Source of the DNA: Spisula solida
Taxonomy: Eukaryota; Mollusca; Bivalvia; Venerida; Mactridae
Length of the DNA: 64,000 nucleotides
NCBI GenBank assembly: GCA_947247005.1
Contig: OX365954.1
Span: forward strand, 946,001 to 1,010,000
Reading direction: 5' to 3'
Shown here: positions 10,680 to 21,223 of the stretch, piece after piece
Numbering within the stretch: position 1 is the first letter of the stretch
Layout: each line of letters starts with the position of its first letter
Notes under the pieces: generated by a model
What the model was told of the DNA's origin: nothing
Seen by the model: the letters and a program-made list of their open reading frames with translations, nothing else
The model's database searches: none
Program-made: the position numbers and the translations under genes

Positions 10680-13035
10680 GCGCTCTGCTCACGTCATGTG
10701 GGAATTGCAAAACCTAAAAAGTGCACCGATTACAACTTCTAGGTCAACATGTTTTATCTCGGCATTGTTCCTGTACATGTTCTTCTTTATGCTCTCTAGA
10801 GTTCTGCTTTCCCTGTCCGATTCATTATCTTTTTGTTCTGTTATAAAGAAGGACACGTGTCTTGTTTTGAGCACACATCCATAAGTGGCAACTATGTTGT
10901 AATATAGATAAACTTTTGACGTAGATTTTAATTTACTCTGTTTGTAGTTAAACTCATTATTCTGTACGTATTGTTCGTCCAGCCTGCCTCGTATCCGACA
11001 AAGATATTTTCATTTTAAAGGTCCTATGAAAAAATCAAGGTTAACCAAATGTGTGAGACAATACGAGGACATTATAAACTCCAATCAAATCAAATGAAGA
11101 AATAAATACGGTACATGTACTAGAATTTTATTAGCGCTCAGAATTAAATTGGGAAACGGACCCCTTTCTCACATGCGTATCCTCGTGGGGATGGCTACCA
11201 TCAGGAACAGATTGTTAATAGTGATTTAACTCTATAGTTGTTAGTACGTGACATTGGCCCGTGTGTTAAAGAAATAGTGTGAGGTGTAGGCAAGTAAGTT
11301 TTTACAAGCCAAGTCAGTATTAAAAATTACCATCTACAGAAACTATGCGGATTCCCAAGCTAAAATCATTCATGAATGTTCAAAAGTTTTAACCTCTATC
11401 AGGCAATTTGCTGGTCGAGGCCAATACATAGACAACCTTTAAAACACGTATAACTAACCTGACGGAAAACCAATGAAGTAATGATCATGTACAAACGCTT
11501 CTGTCAACTGAAGACTTGTGATGACCAACAAGATTCAATTGATAACGTTAGATATATGATAGGCAAACATGTTTAAACGTTTCAATTATGTTTTCAAAAT
11601 TCCATTGAAGTACGAGGAATAGTTTCAACGGCGCCAGCAATCCACATTCAGTAGCTCTGACACGTTTTGCACTTCGATTGTCGCGGGGACCTGCTTCTAT
11701 ATTCGGTCCTAGATTGTCGTAATTGTTGGCAATTGTTCATATGTGTATGTATATGTAACAAATAATCTTAGATGAAAATTGTAGTGTAATGTGGAGTTTT
11801 AAGCCATCGTTCGTAAGTTCGTAACTCATCATGTGCAAAAGAACCAGTGTAGGCGTACCATATTTAGATAGATCTACTCAGATTATCCATCCTCATGCAC
11901 AAGTGGTAAGTCAAGTTCCTAGACATTATGATTCTCAGTGGTGTCAGAAGAAAACGCTGTCCGAGGACGAGAATCTGACTTCCAGTTTCAAAAATAAGCA
12001 GATGTCCTTTGAAAGATGTAACTGCTTGCAGGTTCATGTTTGCAGGAATATATCAAGGTTAAACAGTTACTGAGCTTAATATTAATTATGTGTATGCGTT
12101 CATGGTCGAATAGACATGTTGGTAATATTATTATAATAATTTAACAAGATTTATAATTGGTAAAAGGGGAACAACTTTTAAAACAACACGAAAACCTACC
12201 ACTGGGATATTTTCTTGGTTACTTCCCTTGAACAAAATATGTTTAAGGTCAAAACAGGCCACCTACAGTCCTCTGACTCTATCCTCGTAGTTAGATTAAA
12301 CCACTTTGTTATCATGGTACGGTCATTTGATTGCCAACCTCTTTTCTGGACCGAGTATTGATTGCACTGTACTTATGAATAATTTGATAATTTGCAATGA
12401 TAATCTTAGACCAAGCAGTACGTGTAGCTGAGACATTAGGATATTGCCAGACCATAGCATTTAGCTCATGAAGAGCCATTCTGGAACATTATGATTTCTA
12501 TGGTCCAGAATGTTGGAGGTACTAATACTATGTGGCATCACATATGGTGTCATGACTTTTTTGTATGCACATTATGAATTTCACCACATAATTGCCATTT
12601 GGTGTTTTATTCAAGACCATCTTTAGAAGATCAGAGTTAGTAAGCTGATAGTTGGCTTTAAATGTACAACATAATTCAGTGTTTTATTCTAGCTTTTCTA
12701 GACCTACCCTTTAAACGTCCCACATAATTGCCTCTCTTGGAATTATCTGTTAATGAACTGTGTAGTTACGTCACAAGAAGCAACAGGCCCCGATCTCTGT
12801 TCAAGTAGAAATCTCAGCTCAAATTGAGATTTTGCTCAAATCATGCCAAGATTCTAAATTTGAGATAAATCTAAGTTCAAGCTCCTGATTTTTACTGCAC
12901 TAAATTTGCAAGGATGTTTCCGTTCTGTGGTGCATTTTGTAGTCCAGACAAGCTCCCCATAGATATTTAACTCAAGAAAACATGTCAATATTTGAGATGA
13001 GATTTTACTCAGATTGAGATAATCCAGGAGATTGG
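10680..13035. other. Intergenic, no gene recognised
   Basis: I see no exon, RNA gene or strong repeat over 2.3 kb. Open frames of 60-80 codons occur on both strands without domains or splice context. Confidence 0.45.
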
Positions 13036-13113
13036 GGCTAGCTAATTCATCACAATGCTGGGGGCCAGCTAATTCATCACAATGCTGGGGGCCAGCTAAT
13101 TTATCACAATGCT
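13036..13113. repeat. Short tandem triplication of about 27 bp
   Basis: The unit GCTAATTCATCACAATGCTG plus GGGGCCA is present almost three times in a row. Confidence 0.75.
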
Positions 13114-13289
13114 GAAAAGAGTTGCAGAGAAACTACAAATTACTATTGTATACATTTGTACTTTATTCAGTAAGAAGTATCATAAACAACTTGATGTAAC
13201 ATTGAACTCATAAATGTCTCAAACTTTTTAAACAGTTACTTCCTACCATACAGCAGATCATTGTAAAGGGACTAGTATCAGTTATTTAA

Positions 13290-13483
13290 GCCTAGGTCCC
13301 ACTGAGCATTTTTTACCTAGGTGATGTACTCCCGATTGAAATTGATGAGCTATCAGGACATCCGGAACAGGATCCATCCAGGTCTAGGAGAAACTTCGGA
13401 AAGTCACGAGACAGTTTGTGATATCGAAACGAATTGTGATGAATCGGATGGTATCGGAAGAAATTCCTCAGTGGGACCTGGGC
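13290..13483 (+). mobile_element. MITE family 4, copy A
   Basis: The ends are complementary (GCCTAGGTCCCACTGAG at the left; CTCAGTGGGACCTGGGC at the right), and the length is about 195 bp. A second, inverted copy lies at 23010-23250. The shared interior includes ACAGTTTGTG and GAATTGTGATGAATCGG. It is non-coding. Confidence 0.75.
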
Positions 13484-14059
13484 ACAACCTTTGATCTGTC
13501 ACTAACAAAATCTCCAAACATGGCAACCAATGGTAGAGAAGTTAACCGACAGTTACATTATGGCAGAACAGATGTCACATTTACAATACAGGATAGATTC
13601 ACACGATAACAAACACATACACCACAGGTAACCAGGCGCGTAGCTACCTATACGCGAGTACGCGGCTGAATCCACATGATTCTGACAAAAAAAAAATTTT
13701 TCAGGCAAAGTTCGAACTCAATTCACTTTAAACTCTTTCATTCTTTGTCGTGTCTGTATTCCAAATTTCTGTAGAATTCGCATTGTGATATCGTCAGATA
13801 TCGAGCCGGTTATTTACGCAAGAATGTTTGTGTTACTTTTGTTACTTTTATAAGCTATACTGTGTTTGACACCAACAATCTACCATACTGTATGTGTTGC
13901 AGTAGACTAGTCTTTGACGTTAACAAACTCGTCCCAGTACAACCGCGTACAGGATCGCGTTTGGTTTAATCAAGTAGAGTCAACAACTAGGGAATCTTTG
14001 GTTGTTAAGTTCATTGAAAGCCATTAAATGTTGGGTTGTTTATTACTAATTAAGACATG

Positions 14060-14900
14060 TGCCCAGGGCTATGATGGAGCCAGTAATTTGTCAGGTTGTC
14101 ATCGTCGTGTACAAGCTTGGATAAAACAAATAGTTTCATAAGCAATGTTCACTGCAAAGTCCATAACTTGAATCATTACGTGTACGCCTACAGAGAAGCA
14201 CACATTAGAAACTTACTCAACCCAGTGCAGCAAATCGGTAATCTGCAAAATGTCTTTCAAGAAGAGACGGGAAACTACGCTGTTGCTGAAGAAAAAAGAT
14301 GAACCGACACCGTCTGCATAATCTATATGCTGGACCAGTCATGTGGACATACTCCACACTTTTAAAGTGTCATACACCACTGGAAGTGCTACTAGTATCA
14401 AGAGCAAGAGGTTTTACTTTATCGTCATTTTGCATAGTTGCTGTTGGGTTCATGGTGCTAAACCACCGAATAAACTTTCACAGAAGCAACTCATCGACTT
14501 AGTTGAAGTAGCTACGGAGCGCTAGGTTTCCCGCGTCTTAGGGTAGCAGATGCTGTGGTGAGGAGTGAGTTGTACGGCAAAGCTATGGCTGAATTCCAGT
14601 ATATGGAGTCTCCAAATCCAAAAGCAGCTCGCCACCCACGACACTGGCAACGTTCCCATGCACCGATCGCATCTTGGAAAACTAGAAAAGGTCGTTCCTT
14701 TGTTATGCTAATTACTATGTGGGTCTCTAAGGCTTGAGCTGAGAGGTAGTTTTAGGTATTATAAGAAAGGTAAAAGATATAACCACTGAACGTCTGTCTG
14801 GACTGGCAATTTCGCTTACTGGTAGCCACAAATGTATGGACATTGGTTGACAATGTTATCATACAGAAAGAACTTTGCTGCCCTGAAAAGGGACGGACAA
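14060..14900 (+). pseudogene. hAT transposase remnant (ZMYM1/DUF4371-like)
   Basis: Near 14066 the frame reads QGYDGASNLSGCH followed by VQAWIKQIVS. This matches the conserved GYDGA-N-SG block after the second catalytic Asp in the DUF4371/ZMYM1-like group of hAT transposases. A stop follows within a few codons. Other fragments appear in shifted frames: HNLNHYV-like residues near 14160 and ERLSGLAI near 14790, the latter resembling the ERLSGLALL start of the C-terminal dimerisation region. Several stops and frameshifts make it non-functional. Confidence 0.65.
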
Positions 14901-15003
14901 CTATAGACTTCTATAAGCCTATCTGAAGCACATTGAGAGCGCTACATATGCACCAGATAACACCATTGTTTTTAAAAAAAATCCGGGAGTGGGGGTGCCC
15001 CCG

Positions 15004-15021
15004 ACCCCCCCCCCCCCCCCC
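15004..15021. repeat. Poly-C run
   Basis: About 18 C residues lie just inside the right end of the hAT element. Similar runs are at 15524-15542 and 48342-48360. Homopolymers of this length are prone to length error in assemblies. Confidence 0.8.
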
Positions 15022-15074
15022 TAGCACAATAGTGAATCCACATGATTATAGGCTAGCTACGCGCCTGGTAACAA

Positions 15075-15310
15075 GAGATGTTTGTAAAACATGTATGCCC
15101 CCATGGCAGCCCGATAGTCAGAAATGGTAAAGGCCGCCACAGTGACCTTTGACCTCAAAATCAATAGGGGTCATCTACTGTTGATCACCAACCTCAATGT
15201 ACAAATTGAGGATTGCATGATTAAGCGTTCTCGAGTTATTCAACAGATTCCATTTGCAACTAACCAACAGACAGACGGACCAACTTGTGCAAAGCAATAT
15301 GAAATTCCAC
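15075..15310 (+). repeat. Dispersed repeat family 5, copy A (contains an AGGTCA-type direct repeat)
   Basis: This stretch resembles 48965-49245 and, more weakly, 39190-39610 and 43745-43990. Shared motifs include TGACCTTTGACC, CTCAAAATCAATAGGGGTCA and CAACAGACA. It has no coding capacity and looks like a short interspersed, possibly SINE-like, repeat. TGACCTTTGACCT is a perfect direct repeat with 1-bp spacing of the nuclear-receptor half-site. Confidence 0.55.
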
Positions 15311-15832
15311 TTTCGATTTGATGACAAATGTCGTACAAACAGGACTGAATACCCGAATAGCGGATAGATCGAGTGCCGTGATTGGTTCAAAGAATTAACA
15401 GGATACATGTAGAGGTAACTTCATCGGCCAATCAGAACGGTCGTTTCATTTGTGCACTGGAAAACCAATACGGTCTAAAACAATTACGAATACCGCGGTC
15501 GCGCTAGCAAAAGTCGGCATACCCCCCCCCCCCCCCCCCCCCAATTTTTACGACGGATTTACGCGATTTGGAAAAACGGTCTTGGGACATGTCTAAAATA
15601 CGGAAATCCGTCATAAAACGGAAAACTTTCACCCATGAATATACCCCTTCATCAAAGATGAAAGGCATAATTTAAACAATGTAAACAGGCAATGGAACTG
15701 TGTTGTTCAGCCTTTACTCCATCAATACACCATTGTATGCACCTCTGCTCGACCTACACATAGATACATTGGATTTCCTTGCAAAAGCACTAAATGTGAC
15801 TATGACCTGTTATGTTAGAATTATATAACCAT
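15311..15832. other. Intergenic, poly-C run only
   Basis: There is a poly-C run at about 15524-15542 and otherwise nothing I can assign. Confidence 0.45.
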
Positions 15833-16043
15833 TACTGTAAACCAAGAAATTATTTTGTGCAATTTAGTTTCGCAGAGTTTGCGAGTGATAAAATTTCGCA
15901 AAATTAATTCACCGAGAAAGTGCTAAAACAAAAATATGGACATTGCAGGAAACTTAAAAATGTGAAACTTTGTAGTCGCCAATATGGGGACTATCAGCAA
16001 AACGCAAAAGTTAGTATTTCCGAAAGTAAATTGGTTTATAGTA
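15833..16043. mobile_element. MITE family 6 relative
   Basis: It begins TACTGTAAACCAAGAAAT and ends AAATTGGTTTATAGTA. The interior is rich in TTCGC/GCGAA words (GTTTCGCAGAGTTTGCGAG). The ends and content resemble the larger element at 46054-47064. It is probably a TA-inserting non-autonomous element. Confidence 0.5.
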
Positions 16044-16184
16044 TTATGGAGATGCTAAACACAATATAACTGTTTTCATTAATTCTGTATATAAATAGGT
16101 AAACTGTAGAGGAAAAATGTCCTACCCAGTGTGGGACTGGAAGGCATGAGAGCCTGCTTGCAACAGTGTACAAGTATATATGAG

Positions 16185-16316
16185 CTGGGGTAGTATTCAA
16201 TATTGATCTTATTTAATTGGAGAATAAGGACAGCCAATCATATTGCCTGTTACTGACCAAGAGTTTAATATGATTGGTTAGTCACATAAGATCAATGTTG
16301 AATACCATCCCTGGTT
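16185..16316. mobile_element. MITE family 2, copy B
   Basis: It shares ends and interior with 4011-4160 (TATTCAATATTGATCTTATT, CTGACCAAGAGTTTAATATG, and an AATACCATCCCTGG end). It is non-coding. Confidence 0.65.
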
Positions 16317-16429
16317 AACCATGTTGATATCACATATAATATTTATATACATGTACAGACTGTTACATTCCTCCCTCCCTTTTTAAATTCAAGAATTGTA
16401 TCATGTTATTATGCTTTTTATATCATTAC

Positions 16430-16800
16430 AACCAGACTTTTTGTATAGTACAGAGAAATTGACACGATTCTCGATCGTCTATTAGCATAATTTAACAGCT
16501 GATATATTGTCCTATTTATAACCCCGGTTGTATGTTTTCATATAGGGGAAGTATCACCAAGACGCTCAATTTGTAATACTAAAACATATTTAAAGGATTG
16601 ATATTGCTCGATTTGCTAGCGGAAATTTATATATTCAATGCAAGAACCTTGTAATATACTCATGCATGGAGGTCAGGATCATGTCAAATTATCCGTGCTA
16701 TAATAATCTAGTTATTGCTTCAGCCACTGCGACTTATGGCTGCATGTGACCTATGGCCGGTGATTTATGGTAATCACATGGCTCCAATCTAACAGGAGAG
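16430..16800. repeat. Dispersed repeat family 7, copy A
   Basis: This segment contains GAAATTTATATATTCAATGC followed by AAGAACCTTGTAATATA and a CATGCAT motif. Related copies occur at about 23810-24060 and 53090-53200. The element limits are unclear. Confidence 0.45.
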
Positions 16801-18298
16801 GAGAAATGTCCTACCCTATGTTGTGCTCAAACCCATGAAAGAAATAAATACATTTTATTTGCACATAATATTTTAACAGATAAAACAACCATCTAAAAAG
16901 TACAGAAATAACATAACATGTGTCTCACATGGACACAGTACATATTATATGGCATAAATGCAAGTTTAAAGAAATAAAAAAATCTTTTTAAAACCTTTTT
17001 TTCCAAGCTTCCTTTTTGGCATTTTAATTTTTCATTATCTCCTCCTTATACTCAAATTTGAAAAAAATCAGCCGAAAGACTAAAAATTATTTTATTTAAA
17101 AGTAGGGCAAAGTAGGAACTTCTGTTACTAAAAAGTCTAGTAGGGATAAAGAAGGAATTTTGACCCTTTTAGTTCAATATTACCAGGAGGCAGATACAGG
17201 ATTTGGTACTAGAGGGGCATAAAATACACAAATTCCAGGGGGGATGACAGAAAAAATAGCAACACAATAATTATAAAAGCAATTTTCTTTAATTTGGGAG
17301 CGTAGCGAGCCCGCAAAAATGTATGCTTTATATTTCCACTGAAATTACAAATACAAGATGAAGTAAGTATCATTTTGCACTAAATTTAATTTTTATTTTC
17401 ATTTTGAGATGAAAAAGTAGGGATAATAGGGCTGTTTAGGAAAAAAAGTAGGGCAAAGTAGGACTCAGATCAAAATAGTAGGGAAATGTAGGAATAGTAG
17501 GGCCCAGTAGAAAACCTGCTCATTTCTAACACAGACGTGGTAGAGTGAAACAGTTTTTCTTGAAGTTATCCATTGGAAACAAATTGTTTCCTTTTTCAGT
17601 AAGAATGACCTTGACCCCACCTTGACCCCCATCATCAACCTCAAACAACATTCACATAAGCTACCTACACAGCAAGTTTCATCATGATATCTCATATCCA
17701 CCGAAACCCAATCGTGGACGCCCACCCGCCAAGCCACCAAAATCACCAATCTAATAATAACCAGTGTTTACTGTTGGAAAATCTGGTTAACAATTATTAT
17801 TTAATACAACAAGAACATTAACAATCAAGCATGCAAACAAAGTCAGCTACATACAGCAATTAAATTCAATGGATCCTGCAGTTTGCAGACTTACATACAT
17901 ACATGTGTATTTGGTTTGATGGTTTTCACATCCTTTAGGCCCTACATAGTAGCAGGGTCTCAATAACAGATACATAGAGTAATCAAGGGAGGTAACATCG
18001 TACAGGTAAATTATGGCACTGTCCATACAATCTACAACATATAATCTTCTCATTTACAGCCAACATGGCCATGGTTTAAATGATTAGATGTAGAAATAAA
18101 TACGTGAGATGTAACAACACACTCAGACTAGAAGGCAACCATTCTTCTTGATCAACATAACGCCTAGAGTATGAGAAGAAAGGAGAGCCAATATGAACTT
18201 GAAACATTTGGCCTTGAAAGCAAAGAAGGACATATTACATATATCAATTGTTTGTACAAGTCATGTACACCATTAATGAATCGTTTGTGAGTTATATA
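16801..18298. other. Intergenic, no gene recognised
   Basis: There are two weak open frames on the minus strand (about 17465-17749 and 17847-18053) with no recognisable domain and no splice context. Around 17100-17520 the phrase AGTAGGGCAAAGTAGGA recurs, a small internal repeat. Confidence 0.4.
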
Positions 18299-19280
18299 CA
18301 GGGTGTCTCAAAAAAACGGGGACCTAGGCTAAACATTCGTAACTTTGTCTCTTTTATCAATAACACATTGCCAATATGACAAAACATTAAGGGATAAACA
18401 CAGTTCAAAATACCAGCATCATAATTGTGATTAATTAGTTCAATACCCTGAGTTACCTCCCTTGTTTTCAATCACATGTTTCGGTATATTAGCATACAAG
18501 TGAACAAGGATTTCAACATGTTCAAAGAGATAGATTTACATGCTGACCCCAAATGACAACTCAGGTGTCCCATTGTGAAGGATAATGGATTTGCATACAC
18601 TAATTTTCATCATGTACAGCAAACAAATTCACTTTAGAACTCATATCGGAGGTATAGCTAGGCCATTTGCCCTTTGCGAATGTATCCTCTTTTTGCTGCT
18701 GATTTGTTGTAATAAGTGGTTTCTGCTTTCTTATAATTGCTGACACACTAAATGACTCGGATATATATCTATCAACTGTTAATTTGGATAAAAGTTCACC
18801 TCGTTACTCTTGCTTTTAACTAAGCATTCTTGTTGATTGTTCACAATATAATAAATTAATATTTATATTTTGCTTCTTTGGTGATTGTTAATAAATATTT
18901 TGAAGGTTGTCTGCTTCCCGTTTTGTTTAGTAAACTAACCACTTTTTCCCCGCTTTCATTGTTTTATTGCAACGTTCTTTGCTTATCCCAAGTCTTTCTT
19001 CAATTTTGTGACTTTAAAACCTTGTTTTCTCAAAATGATCGCTCACAATGTCTTATCAAATGATGACATTTTCCATGCAAGTCAGCAAAAAAGCAGGAAT
19101 TCACGCCATAACTAAAATGATGACTTCACTTCCTGTTTTAAAGCAAAACATATTAATAAGTACCTATTTTAGAAGTAGAGATCACTTTTACCCACTCTCA
19201 CAAAAGAACAGTCAAATTCATTAAAAAATAGATAAGTTATAAGGGTTTTAGGTAGGTCCCCGTTTTTTTGGGACACCCTG
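18299..19280. mobile_element. Mariner/Tc1-like non-autonomous transposon
   Basis: The inverted ends of about 30 bp are clear. The left begins CAGGGTGTCTCAAAAAAACG and continues GGGACCTA; the right is its near-perfect complement ending GGGACACCCTG. TA flanks both sides (18297-18298 and 19281-19282), as for IS630/Tc1/mariner. The 982-bp interior shows no recognisable transposase. Confidence 0.8.
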
Positions 19281-19423
19281 TACAGTAGGCAGTTGACCCA
19301 ATGTAAACCAAGAAATCAGCAAAACGTGAAAATTATTTGGTTTAAAGTAAACATTAGGCCGTTGACCTAATTATATTTCCTGGAATCAGTTATCAACCAG
19401 TTCTAACTTGTTTACCGTCCAGC

Positions 19424-20068
19424 AACTGACAACTTTCTCCACCAGTAACTGACAACTTTCTCTCCACATGTAGAGGACATGACCCTACATAACCAACTGA
19501 CAACTTCTCTGCCACATGTGGAGGACATGACCCTACATAACCAACTGACAACTTCTCTGCCACATGTGGAGGACATGACCCTACATAACAAACTGACAAC
19601 TTCTCTGCCACATGTGGAGGACATGACCCTACATAACCAACTGACAACTTCTCTGCCACATGTAGAGGACATGACCCTACATAACCAGCTGACAACTTCT
19701 CTGCCACATGTGGAGGACATGACCATACATAACCAACTGACAACTTCTCCACATGTGGAGGACATGACCCTACATAACCAACTGACAACTTCTCCACATG
19801 TGGAGGACATGACCATACATAACCAACAGACAACTTCTCCACCACATGTGGAGGACATGACCATACATAACCAACAGACAACTTCTCCACCACATGTGGA
19901 GGACATGACCCTACATCACCAACTGACAACTTCTCCACATGTGGAGGACATGACCCTACATAACCAACTGACAACTTCTCCGCCACATGTGGAGGACATG
20001 ACCCTACATCACCAACTGACAACTTCTCCGCCACATGTGGAGGACATGACCCTACATAACCAGCTAAA
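19424..20068. repeat. 45/48-bp satellite, about 13 copies, with CCACATGTGG palindrome
   Basis: The unit is CTGACAACTTCTCTGCCACA then TGTGGAGGACATGACCCTAC and ATAACCAA. Shorter units lack three bases in the CTCTGCC part. The core CTCCACATGTGGAG is a perfect palindrome. Because unit lengths are multiples of three, it produces long open frames on both strands (plus 19479-20195, minus 19393-20034). Their proteins are pure repeat and I do not call them genes. It lies 0.8 kb past the stop of the AT-hook gene, so it could be in its 3' UTR if that is long. Confidence 0.9.
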
Positions 20069-20609
20069 ACTTACAATCATATACAAAATGTACTATCAAG
20101 CCACAAACGTGACAAAGACGTATATATTACATTGCAGTATATCAATAGTTCTTCTTGATGCAGAAATGCTGAAGTACAGACAAGATTCAATGTAGAGTCC
20201 ATACAGACTCAAAGCACCTTGCCTTTAAACAGTAAACAAAGACACTTGAATTACTTTAAATGTCCCAACTTATTGTGTATTATGACAGAATGATATTAAC
20301 ACTGTATCTCATACACTGTTCACAGTCACTATATATCCCAGGCTTAGAATTAGAATGTCGTATTTACAAAATTAATATTTTCAGAAAACAAGAAAAAAAC
20401 AGCCTGAAAACTACTCTTTACTTATAGTAAAACATCCTCTTTCAACTTCAGTTTGGTCAACATGACCACTTCCAATTTTCATGAAAATAGGTTCATAACA
20501 AGCGCCTTGTGATGCAGAGTCTTATAAGGTCGTAAGTAGTACTAACAACCTTCTAATTCTAAGCCAGCGATATTGTCTTGTCACACTGTATGTCACACAC
20601 CATTCTATA
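20069..20609. other. Downstream of the AT-hook gene, no gene recognised
   Basis: AT-rich sequence. No canonical minus-strand AATAAA is seen between the stop at 20876 and 20069. Weaker variants exist: AGTAAA near 20417 and TATAAA near 20664. The mRNA end is not assigned. Confidence 0.35.
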
Positions 20610-20846
20610 CACTGCCCTCCAAAAGTTCCTTCACACTCCTAAAATCATTTGATTAACTTCAAATTTATAAACACCTGAGTGTAATGGCATGGTTTCTTTG
20701 GAAATGTTTTTAAATGATTGCATTCATCATGACACTATGTCACTATTTATCAACTTTTAGATCTTATCTATAGAGTATAGTGGTGTTTGTCAATTTAAGA
20801 AAATCATATAATTTTAGGAAGGTGAAAGAACTTTTGGAGAGCAGTG
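20610..20846. mobile_element. MITE family 3, copy B, next to the AT-hook stop codon
   Basis: It starts CACTGCCCTCCAAAAGTTCC and ends GAACTTTTGGAGAGCAGTG, flanked by TA on both sides. It begins only 30 bp beyond the stop codon of the AT-hook gene, so it is almost certainly transcribed as 3' UTR. Copy A is at 9625-9868. Confidence 0.8.
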
Positions 20847-20875
20847 TATGTAGAGCCAAACCACGAGACAGATTG

Positions 20876-21223
20876 TCACCAATATATCGTAACCACCTCC
20901 TCGTCATCTGTGACATCTGAACAATCTCCAGTGTTATCAACCGCAACAACTTCCTGTATCTCATCAGCTCTATCAATGTCTGGTTGAACAATTTCTGATT
21001 GAACTAAGTCTGGTTGAACAATGTCTGATGGTGCAGCATTGACTGCTGTAACAGTTTCTGGTTGTGTAACAGTTTCTGGCGGTTTAACAATTTCTGGCGG
21101 TGTAACGCTGTCTTGAGAAGCATTGTCGGGTGGTATAGCATCGTCTGTTGTAACCATTTCTAGTTCAACAATGTCTGTTGCAGTACTTGGAGATTCCTCT
21201 GCAACATTCTTGTTGTCCTGTTT
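20876..21223 (-). CDS. AT-hook gene exon 22 (terminal, acidic)
   Basis: 115 codons and TGA after acceptor TATTCTAG. It is rich in Pro, Glu, Asp, Thr and Val with imperfect repeats (PPEIVKPPETVTQPETVT; IVQPDLVQSEIVQPDI), and ends with acidic DVTDDEEVVTIYW. Acidic tails of this kind occur in HMG-type chromatin proteins. Confidence 0.85.
   Translation of the reverse strand, partial: KQDNKNVAEESPSTATDIVELEMVTTDDAIPPDNASQDSVTPPEIVKPPETVTQPETVTAVNAAPSDIVQPDLVQSEIVQPDIDRADEIQEVVAVDNTGDCSDVTDDEEVVTIYW

Larger units (their letters stand above)
13633..15067 (+). mobile_element. Degenerate hAT transposon with 5-bp target duplication
   Basis: The left end CAGGCGCGTAGCTA and the right end TAGCTACGCGCCTG are perfect 14-bp inverted repeats. 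Both sides carry GTAAC (13628-13632 and 15068-15072) as a target duplication. The second inner motif, AATCCACATGATT, is also found near both ends. Inside is a broken transposase (14060-14900). hAT elements usually make 8-bp duplications; some lineages make 5 or 6, and the 5-bp length here is read directly. Confidence 0.85.

Noticed and set aside
18878..19063. Transposase fragment in the mariner-like element
   Set aside because: The 61-codon frame has no catalytic DDE/D or helix-turn-helix pattern that I can recognise.
19393..20195. Open frames of 164-238 codons on both strands
   Set aside because: Pure products of the 45/48-bp satellite. The peptides are exact repeats, with no start context, splice sites or unique domain.
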